DNA from: Actinomycetes bacterium | GTDB taxonomy: Bacteria > Actinomycetota > Acidimicrobiia > Acidimicrobiales > Acidimicrobiaceae | DNA length: 6,813 nucleotides | Direction of reading: 5' to 3' | Assembly: GCA_021823385.1 (NCBI GenBank) | Contig: JAKAOC010000126.1 | Span: 1 to 6,813 of the forward strand | Shown: piece by piece, positions 1 through 5,855 of the stretch | How positions within the stretch are numbered: the first letter of the stretch is position 1 | Layout of the letters: each line of letters opens with the position of its first letter | Position numbers and translations under genes: made by a program | Notes under the pieces: generated by a model | Seen by the model: the letters and a program-made list of their open reading frames with translations, nothing else | The model's database searches: none | What the model was told of the DNA's origin: nothing

Positions 1-257
1 CTGGGCGGCAGCGTCGAGGCTGGCCCCGGTTTTGCGAAGTAGTGGTCGCCACCCTTGTAATAGAGGTAGAGGTACCGGAGGTGCTCGATACGGCGCTCAA
101 GCTCGCCGCACGGGCGAGTACAGCCTCGGCCACGACCGTCTCAGGCGGAAACCCGCTTGGGCATTTTCATGTGCCACCCCCGCACGGCATGACGGACCGC
201 GTCACGGCTACCCGCCAACCGGCCGGCCAAGCTCGGACGGCCGGAACCGGAGCAAGC
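1..257. other. Unassigned left-edge region, no confident gene
   Basis: No frame here gives a protein I recognise. Three weak readings compete. First, a plus-strand frame from base 1 stops at TAG 40-42 and could be the last 13 codons of a gene entering from the left (ending GPGFAK). Second, the minus strand has an ATG at 170-168, preceded by a G-rich SD-like tract, that stops after nine codons at TGA 143-141. The same frame then stays open to the window edge (46 codons, with residues such as LRYLYLYYKGGDHYFAKPG) but has no ATG, GTG or TTG of its own. Third, a plus-strand frame from 42 to 446 is open but runs antisense into the oxidoreductase gene. A decayed gene or ordinary convergent intergenic DNA would both fit. 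Confidence 0.4.
219..244 (-). terminator. Possible GC-rich hairpin downstream of the LLM oxidoreductase gene
   Basis: Perfect 7-bp inverted arms, CCGGCCG at 219-225 and CGGCCGG at 238-244, enclose a 12-base loop. They lie about 14 bases past the minus-strand stop codon at 258-260, where a terminator would be expected. No T-tract follows on the minus strand, so it does not meet the usual intrinsic terminator pattern. It could be a weak terminator, an mRNA-stabilising hairpin, or chance in GC-rich DNA. Confidence 0.25.
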
Positions 258-1286
258 TCACCCCAGGACCAGCTCGGCAATCTGGCGGATCGAGGAGATG
301 CTGCCGCCGATGACCAGGGTCGTGATCGAAGTCTCACGCCAGCGGTCCAGGTCGTCTCTCACCTTGGCAACGGGTCCAACGAGCGCCACGTCCTCGATCA
401 TGGACCTCGGTATGAGTGCCATCGCCTCTTCCTTGCGCCCCGATAGGAATGCCTCCTGGATCAGGTTGCACTCGCGCTCGTATCCCATTCGCACGAAGAC
501 CTCGGCGTGGAAGTTGATGTTCTTGGCGCCCATGCCGCCGATGTAGAGCGCCATCTGCGGGCGGATGGCGTCAGCTGCCTTCTCGATGTCGTCGTCGATC
601 ACCACCGGTACCGGGCAGATGACTTCGAAGGCGGCAGGATCACGACCGTCGGTACGCTTGGCGAATCCCTCCGCAAGCGCTTCCCGATAGAAGGTGTCGC
701 TCTTGGGCGAGAACCAGAAGGGAAACCATCCGTCGGCAATCTCCGCAGCCAGTGCCACGTTCTTCGGACCCTCGGCGGCCAGGCAAATCGGGATATTGCT
801 GCGCAGCGGATGGACAGTCGACTTAAGGGCTTTGCCCACCCCCAGCCCACCCGGATAGGGCAGCTGGTAGAACTCGCCCGCGTAGGAGACGGGCCCTTCC
901 CTCTCGATCACCTTGCGCACCACCTCCACGTATTCCCGGGTGCGCTTGAGCGGCTTGGGATACGGCTGCCCGTACCATCCCTCGACCACCTGGGGGCCGG
1001 AGGCCCCGATCCCCATGATGAAGCGTCCGCCGGAGAGGTGATCCATGGAGATGGCGGCCATGGCTGCGGCAGTGGGCGTGCGCGCGGAAAGCTGCATAAT
1101 GGCGGTTCCCAAGCGGATCCGCGTCGTCTTGGCTCCGTACCAGGCGAGTGGAGTGAGCGCGTCTGATCCGTAGGCCTCGGCAGTGAAGGCGGCGTCGAAC
1201 CCGAGCTTCTCCGCCTCCAGGACCAGCTCTTCCGCCCCCGAAGGTGGCCCGGACGACCAATAGCCCATCTGCAGTGCAAGCTTCAC
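258..1286 (-). CDS. LLM-class F420-dependent oxidoreductase (Rv3520c-like)
   Basis: The 342-residue product is a luciferase-like TIM-barrel protein of the F420-dependent class, cytoplasmic, expected to use the deazaflavin F420 as hydride carrier. The physiological substrate of this subfamily is not known to me. The N-terminus MKLALQMGYW, the TAEAYGSDALTPLAW stretch at about 35-49, the LSGGR motif at 84-88 and the GASGPQVVEGWYGQP stretch at about 94-108 match what I remember of mycobacterial Rv3520c relatives. Length is full for the family. The start is a GTG that gives exactly the family N-terminus, with an AGAGAGGA purine tract about 10 bases upstream. The gene lies 48 bp downstream of the DinB-fold gene on the same strand, so the two are probably co-transcribed. 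Family assignment is confident; the reaction is not assigned. Confidence 0.93.
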   Translation of the reverse strand: MKLALQMGYWSSGPPSGAEELVLEAEKLGFDAAFTAEAYGSDALTPLAWYGAKTTRIRLGTAIMQLSARTPTAAAMAAISMDHLSGGRFIMGIGASGPQVVEGWYGQPYPKPLKRTREYVEVVRKVIEREGPVSYAGEFYQLPYPGGLGVGKALKSTVHPLRSNIPICLAAEGPKNVALAAEIADGWFPFWFSPKSDTFYREALAEGFAKRTDGRDPAAFEVICPVPVVIDDDIEKAADAIRPQMALYIGGMGAKNINFHAEVFVRMGYERECNLIQEAFLSGRKEEAMALIPRSMIEDVALVGPVAKVRDDLDRWRETSITTLVIGGSISSIRQIAELVLG

Positions 1287-1334
1287 TTGTCTCAGTTCCT
1301 CTCTCTGGTTGCTGATCGAGCACGCGGCGCGTGC

Positions 1335-2147
1335 TCAGTCGCCCTTGGGCGCTCGTCCCGGTCCGGGCGGCCCGGCGAAGGCCTGGGCAATCGCCACCCA
1401 GCGGCGCGCATCATCCCCGCTGACCTCCAGGTTCAGGTCCGCCGCGTTGCGCCTCTGCACGACCAGCAGGGCCAGGTCCCCCAGCGAGCCGGAAACCAGG
1501 TTGGGTTGTCCGGCCGCGTCCACCGACGCCTCGCCGAAGCTGCGCTCGGACCCGTCTGGCATAGAGACCCGGATTTCGATGTCCCCGGAGGGAGGCTCCA
1601 AACCACGGTTGCGGAAGGAAAAGCCGATGGTGCGATAGCCGAGATAGACGATGTTCAAATGACGCTCGGAGAAGAAGATCTGCTCGCCAAGGGCATCGCG
1701 GATGTCGGCGCCGTGGGCGAATGTCTCCATGAGCCTGGCCGTCGTCATGGACTCGGTGCTCATGGCCGGGCCGAACCAGGCCAGCCGCTCTCCCGGGTGA
1801 GACACGGCCGCCTCGAGGTATTCGGCACGGGCCGTCGCGAACTCCTTTAGCAGCTGCCGCGGCGCCAGTGCCGCCAGCTCCGCCTGACCGGCCTCCATAA
1901 CCGAGGGATCCGGGGCGACCTTGGCCAGCCAGGAGGCGAATCCGTCCGGATCCGTGATGGCGCGAACGGCCACGCGGTCAAAGTAGGCGAGATGGGCCAC
2001 CTGGTCGGCGACGTCCCATCCCTCCGCCGGAGTGGGAATCTCGAAGTCATCGGCGCCGACGTTTTCGAGCACCTCGGCCAGCTCATCGGACTCGGCGCGC
2101 AACTCGGCGGCCAAGCGCATGCTCCTCGATGTCGTCTCAGGCTCCAC
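1335..2147 (-). CDS. TIGR03084-type metal-binding protein, mycothiol-dependent maleylpyruvate isomerase/DinB fold
   Basis: The 270-residue soluble protein has the N-terminal DinB four-helix bundle of mycothiol-dependent maleylpyruvate isomerases. The expected metal ligands are visible: His52 in VADQVAHLAYFD, and Glu141 and His145 in LMETFAHGADI, with the E-x3-H spacing of that family. A C-terminal domain ends in VAIAQAFAGPPGPGR, a tail I associate with the TIGR03084 family. Members are thought to be thiol-dependent transferases or isomerases, but this subgroup has no firm function. The start is GTG at 2147; an ATG at 2120 (residue 10), with GAGGAG directly in front, is the alternative. Weak promoter-like boxes (TTGCCC and TGCGAT on the minus strand, 17-base spacer, 2189 to 2161) sit just upstream and would give a very short leader. 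It may be expressed from there or from the phosphatase gene 54 bp upstream. Confidence 0.88.
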   Translation of the reverse strand: MEPETTSRSMRLAAELRAESDELAEVLENVGADDFEIPTPAEGWDVADQVAHLAYFDRVAVRAITDPDGFASWLAKVAPDPSVMEAGQAELAALAPRQLLKEFATARAEYLEAAVSHPGERLAWFGPAMSTESMTTARLMETFAHGADIRDALGEQIFFSERHLNIVYLGYRTIGFSFRNRGLEPPSGDIEIRVSMPDGSERSFGEASVDAAGQPNLVSGSLGDLALLVVQRRNAADLNLEVSGDDARRWVAIAQAFAGPPGPGRAPKGD

Positions 2148-2201
2148 GGTCTAGAAACCTATCGCACCCACGCCTGCCCAGGCGGGCAAAGAGGAATCGC
2201 C

Positions 2202-2789
2202 TCAGCCAGGCAAGCGGGCCCCGAGCGCACCCAGCAGCCCGGCTAGGGACTCCTCGATGATTCGCAACGAGAAGTCGAAGTCGGCAGCACCGCCCATGTA
2301 AGGGTCGGGGACGTCGAGGTCTCCACGGCCACCCTTGCGATCCGGGGAGAAGGCGCGCAGCAAGACCAGCTTTTTCGGATCGTGGCGCAGCGAGGGAAGA
2401 GACGCCAGGTCGCGATGGTTCTCGGTGTCAAGCGCGACCACCAGTGAGAGCGAATCCGTCCACTCGTTCCGGTAACGCCGAGCGTGATGCCCGACGAGGG
2501 AGTAACCCGCGCGGGCGAGGGCCGCCCTGGTGCGCGGGTCCGCGTCGTCACCTTGATGCCAGCCGCCGGTTCCCGCGCTCTCGAAGGTGGCCGAGAACGG
2601 GGACGCCGCATCGGCCATAACCCGGGCAATGGCCTCCGCCATAGGTGATCTGCAGATGTTTCCGGCACAGACGAAGCAGACCCCGATCCCCGGGCCCGAG
2701 GCCAATGCGGCTAGGTCGGCCAGATACGACTGATCGGGTTGGAGCATCATCTCATAGTAAATGCGGCTTCCGCCGGCCGGGATTGCCAT
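2202..2789 (-). CDS. Low-molecular-weight protein-tyrosine phosphatase
   Basis: This cytoplasmic phosphatase removes phosphate from phosphotyrosine through a cysteinyl-phosphate intermediate. The P-loop CAGNICRS (C-x5-R; Cys41 and Arg47 from this start) lies near the N-terminus, and the general-acid Asp is in DPYMGG near the C-terminus (Asp162). SAGTGGWHQGDDADPRTR between them is also typical of bacterial members. The start is uncertain. The frame extends up to a GTG at 2861 with an SD-like AAGGTG, but codons above 2789 (AGA AGA, several TTT, TTA) look non-coding and the extension would fill the divergent promoter region. ATG 2789 has a weak AAGAG upstream; ATG 2750 is closer to the usual family N-terminus but has no nearby SD. 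It is the first gene of the minus-strand group. Low-molecular-weight arsenate reductases share the fold, but the DPYMGG context favours a tyrosine phosphatase. Confidence 0.88.
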   Translation of the reverse strand: MAIPAGGSRIYYEMMLQPDQSYLADLAALASGPGIGVCFVCAGNICRSPMAEAIARVMADAASPFSATFESAGTGGWHQGDDADPRTRAALARAGYSLVGHHARRYRNEWTDSLSLVVALDTENHRDLASLPSLRHDPKKLVLLRAFSPDRKGGRGDLDVPDPYMGGAADFDFSLRIIEESLAGLLGALGARLPG

Positions 2790-2890
2790 GGCTAAGGGCT
2801 CTTGGCAACCGGCAAAGAAAAACTTCGGAAAGAATTCTCTTCTCGGAGCCCCAAGGTTCACCCGCGCTTCACCTTACGGAAAGGTGCGCC
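2790..2890. promoter_or_regulatory. Divergent intergenic region between phosphatase and ABC importer genes
   Basis: About 100 bp separates the two divergent genes, so both promoters should lie here or just inside the phosphatase N-terminus. It is visibly more A/T-rich than its surroundings between 2811 and 2840, with AAAGAAAAACTT and the palindrome AGAATTCT at 2831-2838. A TTGGCA at 2802-2807 resembles a -35 box, but no good -10 follows at 16-18 bases, so I do not call a specific promoter. Confidence 0.5.
2864..2889 (+). promoter_or_regulatory. Inverted repeat overlapping the ribosome binding site of the solute-binding protein gene
   Basis: CACCTT at 2870-2875 and AAGGTG at 2881-2886 are perfect inverted arms around a 5-base loop, acgga. 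Outer GCG (2864-2866) and CGC (2887-2889) can add three pairs across a 3-base bulge. The purine tract GGAAAGG at 2878-2884, the only good SD for the GTG at 2891 (6 bases away), lies in the loop and 3' arm. Folded in mRNA, the SD would be partly hidden; as DNA, the 6-5-6 symmetry also looks like a repressor site. It further produces the SD-like sequence read on the minus strand in front of GTG 2861. Confidence 0.4.
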
Positions 2891-3994
2891 GTGCAAAGTG
2901 GTGCCGTGATAAACAACATCAACACCAAGAAGAGCAACCCGGCACGCACGAAGCTGGGACTCGGACTCGCGGCAGCCGCACTGCCGATGCTCGCCGCCGC
3001 ATGCGGCAGCAGCGCTTCAGCGTCCACCTCGTCTTCGCAGGCCACGTCCTCCGCCAAGGTTCCCCTGGTCGTCTACTCGGCCCAGGGTTACGACTCGGCG
3101 ATGACCGCCGCATTCCAGAAGGCGACCGGCATACCGACCACCCTGGTCGACGACTCGACCGGCCCGCTCCTTGCCCGCGTTCAGGCCGAAGCCGCCAACC
3201 CCAAGTGGGGGGTGCTCTGGGTCGACGGCGACGAGGCCTTTGCCGCCCTCGATCAGCAGCACTATCTCCTCAGGAACTGGGAGCCCAACGTCAACTGGAC
3301 CAGCGCGGCCCAGCAGCTCATTCCAGCGGACAAGAGCTACATCCCCACCGGACTGACCATGGCCGGAACTCTCGTCTATTCCACCAAGACGGTGACCGCT
3401 CCTCCAACCTCCTGGTCCGACCTGCTCTCACCCAAGTGGAAGGGCCAGATCGGCATGAACGACCCCGCAGTCTCGGGGCCGACCTTCCCCTTCGTTGCGG
3501 GAATGATGAACTACCTGGGCGGAGTCGCCAAGGGCGAGCAGTTCTACAGCCAGCTGAAGGCGAACGGCCTGCAGGTCTTCCAGACCAACGGCGACACCCT
3601 GCACGCGCTCGCGACCGGCCAGATCAAGCTGGCTCTGATCCAGAGCTCGGCCGGCATTGGCGCATCGATCAAGGATCCTTCCATAAAGACGGCCTTCCTG
3701 CCTCCCTCCACCTTGCTTCCGGGGGTGATCGGGATCGACGCCAAGGCTCCCGCCGCCGAGATCGCCGAGGCTAAGAAGTTCGCCCAGTTCGTGCTCTCCC
3801 CGGCCGGCCAGAAGGTCCAGCTGAGCGGCGACCCGACCGGCGATTCCCTCTACTGGCCGGTGCTCAAGGGCATAAGCCCCGAGAGCGCGGTCCCCAGCCT
3901 GTCGGGCGTCAAGTACCAGGTGATCAACCCGTACAAGTGGGGCGCGCAGGAGAACGCGATCAACGGCTGGTTCAGCTCGAGCATCGTCAACTGA
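2891..3994 (+). CDS. ABC importer solute-binding lipoprotein, iron(III)/AEP-type family
   Basis: The 367-residue protein is the extracytoplasmic ligand receptor of the importer. A basic N-region (KK at 13-14, R19, K21), a hydrophobic stretch LGLGLAAAALPMLAAAC and a lipobox-like LAAAC put the lipidated cysteine at residue 38. A Ser/Thr/Ala-rich linker follows, then the mature domain from VPLVVYSAQGYDSAM, a pattern seen in AfuA/FbpA-type proteins. Further family signs are the LLSPKWKGQIGMNDP stretch in the middle and AKKFAQFVLSPAGQKV near the C-terminus. The start is GTG 2891, with GGAAAGG 6 bases upstream; GTG 2906 is an alternative. No Tyr-Tyr pair is present anywhere, and the region expected to carry it reads LALIQSSAGIGASIKD, so classical ferric binding is doubtful. 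The ligand is unassigned. Confidence 0.9.
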   Translation: MQSGAVINNINTKKSNPARTKLGLGLAAAALPMLAAACGSSASASTSSSQATSSAKVPLVVYSAQGYDSAMTAAFQKATGIPTTLVDDSTGPLLARVQAEAANPKWGVLWVDGDEAFAALDQQHYLLRNWEPNVNWTSAAQQLIPADKSYIPTGLTMAGTLVYSTKTVTAPPTSWSDLLSPKWKGQIGMNDPAVSGPTFPFVAGMMNYLGGVAKGEQFYSQLKANGLQVFQTNGDTLHALATGQIKLALIQSSAGIGASIKDPSIKTAFLPPSTLLPGVIGIDAKAPAAEIAEAKKFAQFVLSPAGQKVQLSGDPTGDSLYWPVLKGISPESAVPSLSGVKYQVINPYKWGAQENAINGWFSSSIVN

Positions 3995-4008
3995 CCTTGC
4001 CCGTGGTT

Positions 4009-4056
4009 GCAAGAGCCCCTGCGCAGGGAGGCGCGCAGGGGCTCTTGCGTTTTTTT
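4009..4056 (+). terminator. Intrinsic terminator between binding-protein and permease genes
   Basis: A perfect 16-bp stem (4009-4024 with 4033-4048) encloses an 8-base loop and is followed by seven consecutive T at 4050-4056. It begins 14 bases after the binding-protein stop codon. Only 23 bases lie between the T-tract and the permease start, too few for a normal promoter. The permease and ATPase therefore probably depend on read-through, or on a promoter within the upstream gene. The 5' side has no matching A-tract, so termination is expected only on the plus strand. Confidence 0.93.
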
Positions 4057-4079
4057 GCATTCCGGACCAGAAAGAGACA

Positions 4080-5855
4080 ATGAGTTCCAGACAAGCACTG
4101 CTCGAGCGGACACCCGCCCCGTCCTTGGAGCCCCGCAAGCGGTGGCGATCGGCCCACCGGGGGCCCTGGGCGGCGATAACCGCTGCTCTGCTTGCCGCAG
4201 TACTCATCCTTCCGGTCCTGTTCTTCCTGCTCCTGGCTTTCATGCCAGGACTATTCGCGACCGGCGGCCCGCTCTTCAGCCTCTCTCCGATCCGCTTCGC
4301 GCTGCAGGGCGCCTCGCTTCGGGGCATGGTCGACTCGCTCCTTGTCTCCGTTGCCGCAGCGGTCATCGCCTCGGCACTCGGCCTGCTCAGCGCCTGGATA
4401 ACGCGGCGCACCAATCTCCGCGGAGTGCGCGTCTGGTCGGTGTCGATGTGGTTCCTGCTGCTGGTGCCGACCTACCTCACGACCGAGGGCTGGCAGCGGC
4501 TGCTGGAGCCGGCCGGCGTCCTGGCACGCTCGGGCCTTGATCCCGCCCCGATCTACCACCTCTTCTTCGGGCCCCTCGGAGTGGCATTCGTTCTCGGGAT
4601 GTCGGGCCTGCCCTTCGCTTACCTGGCGGTCAGCGCCACTTTGGGTAACGTCGGCGCGGAGCTCGAAGACGCGGCCCGGGTCCACTCGGGCTCCCGCCTG
4701 GACTCGCTGCGCGTGGTGGTGCCACTCTTGGCTCCGGCGCTGCTCAGCGCCTTCGCCATCGTCTTCGCGGAGTCGATGAGCGACTTCGGCGTGGCCTACA
4801 CCCTGGCCGCCAATGCGCACTTCCCCATCGCCACGTACACCCTCTACAGCTCCATCGACGCGCTTCCGGTCAACTTTCCCAACGCGGCCGCCATCGGCTG
4901 GCTCCTGGTCGCCTCGGCGCTGGTGCCCGTCTATCTCCAACGCCGCCTTACCAAGTCCAAGAGCTACGCCATCGTCAGCGGGCGCCGCCGCTTCGCAAAG
5001 CGCGTGGAGGTGGCCGGCACGGCGCGCTGGATCCTCTACGCCATCCTGGGCACGGTCTTCCTTCTTGCCATTTGCGTGCCGGTGCTCGGCCTGGTGAGCG
5101 CGTCGCTCACCGCCGGCCTGGGCAGCCAGGTCGGCGCGGCGACGCTGACCCTTTCCAACTACCGCCGTGTCCTTTCGACCACTCTGCTCGGATCCCCTCT
5201 TCATTACTCAGCATGGATGTCATTTGCGACGGCTACAGCAACCATCGCGTTCGGCGCCTACCTGGCCCGCATCCTTGCGCGTCGCGATCAGGGAGCCGCG
5301 GCCCGTGCCCTGGATCTGCTCTTGATCGGCTCAGTGGCCCTGCCCGGGATCGTGCTCGGGGCCGGTTACATCTTCAGCTACAACCAGCCCTTCCTCTCCG
5401 ACGTCGGCATAAACCTCTACGGAACCTCCAAACTGCTCTTCCTCGGCTACCTGGCATCCGCACTGCCGGCCACCTCGCGCATCCTGGTCGGCCCACTTGC
5501 CCAGGTGCAGTCGAACATGACCATGGCGGCAAGGGTGCACGGAGCCACTCCGATCCGGGCGTGGATGCGGACGGTGGCGCCCATCCTTTCCCGGGCGCTT
5601 CTCTCCGCATGGCTGCTCACTTTCGCCAAGACACTGCTCGAACTCCCTCTTTCGCAGCTTCTGTATGCACCAGGATCCCTGCCGCTCTCGGTCGCCATAA
5701 ACAAGCTGACCGCGGGATACGACTACGGCGGAGGCACGGCGATGTCCGTGATCGCCCTCACCGCCGCTCTGGTCGTGATCGGGGTGGCCAACGGACTGTA
5801 TCGCCTGCTCGCACCGCGCGGCTGGCAAAAGATGGGAGGCATGATCGATGACTGA
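4080..5855 (+). CDS. ABC importer permease, fused two-domain (FbpB/AfuB-like)
   Basis: The 591-residue inner-membrane protein forms the whole translocation channel in one chain. A basic cytoplasmic N-tail (about 1-28) leads to a first long hydrophobic helix (about 30-59). The first binding-protein-dependent permease domain follows, up to about 285. A charged linker (RRLTKSKSY near 288 to about 313) leads to a second domain starting at W317. Each half has the cytoplasmic loop that contacts the ATPase: DAARVHSGS near 197-205 and MAARVHGAT at 482-490. Both deviate from the EAA-x3-G consensus: the first has Asp and no Gly in register, the second has Met in place of Glu. The ATG is preceded by GAAAGAG at only 3 bases, so translation initiation is probably weak. 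It overlaps the ATPase gene by 8 bp. Substrate cannot be read from the permease. Confidence 0.92.
   Translation: MSSRQALLERTPAPSLEPRKRWRSAHRGPWAAITAALLAAVLILPVLFFLLLAFMPGLFATGGPLFSLSPIRFALQGASLRGMVDSLLVSVAAAVIASALGLLSAWITRRTNLRGVRVWSVSMWFLLLVPTYLTTEGWQRLLEPAGVLARSGLDPAPIYHLFFGPLGVAFVLGMSGLPFAYLAVSATLGNVGAELEDAARVHSGSRLDSLRVVVPLLAPALLSAFAIVFAESMSDFGVAYTLAANAHFPIATYTLYSSIDALPVNFPNAAAIGWLLVASALVPVYLQRRLTKSKSYAIVSGRRRFAKRVEVAGTARWILYAILGTVFLLAICVPVLGLVSASLTAGLGSQVGAATLTLSNYRRVLSTTLLGSPLHYSAWMSFATATATIAFGAYLARILARRDQGAAARALDLLLIGSVALPGIVLGAGYIFSYNQPFLSDVGINLYGTSKLLFLGYLASALPATSRILVGPLAQVQSNMTMAARVHGATPIRAWMRTVAPILSRALLSAWLLTFAKTLLELPLSQLLYAPGSLPLSVAINKLTAGYDYGGGTAMSVIALTAALVVIGVANGLYRLLAPRGWQKMGGMIDD
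5834..5839 (+). promoter_or_regulatory. Ribosome binding site of the ATPase gene inside the permease gene
   Basis: GGGAGG lies 8 bases before ATG 5848, while the nearer ATG at 5841 is in the permease frame. This fixes the ATPase start and the 8-bp overlap of the two genes. Confidence 0.75.

Noticed and set aside
141..143. In-frame TGA as a selenocysteine codon
   Set aside because: The nearby hairpin lies upstream of and over the TGA on the minus strand, not downstream as a bacterial SECIS requires, and the following frame is not a known selenoprotein.
142..167. Plus-strand hairpin (arms 142-148 and 153-159) followed by TTTT at 164-167 as a terminator
   Set aside because: The 7-bp stem contains a G-T pair, the T run is short and separated by five bases, and no confirmed plus-strand gene precedes it.
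507..1166. Plus-strand open frame of 219 codons over the LLM oxidoreductase
   Set aside because: It is an antisense shadow; the minus-strand protein matches its family from first to last residue.
2171..2184. Small hairpin CGCCT-gccc-AGGCG between phosphatase and DinB-fold genes
   Set aside because: It has only five pairs and no T-tract, so it is not convincing as a terminator.
2790..2890. TPP or other riboswitch in the leader of the importer operon
   Set aside because: The permease type made thiamine transport worth considering, but I see no TPP core such as CTGAGA and the leader is too short for most known riboswitches.
3428..4414. Minus-strand open frame of 328 codons across the binding-protein end and permease start
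   Set aside because: It reads straight through the terminator hairpin, has no family features, and lies antisense to two well-supported genes.
4251..5204. Long minus-strand open frame (317 codons) antisense to the permease
   Set aside because: It is rich in Arg, Gly, Glu, Ala and His with no recognisable domain, as expected for the complement of GC-rich coding DNA. The plus-strand frame has clear membrane helices and both permease loops.
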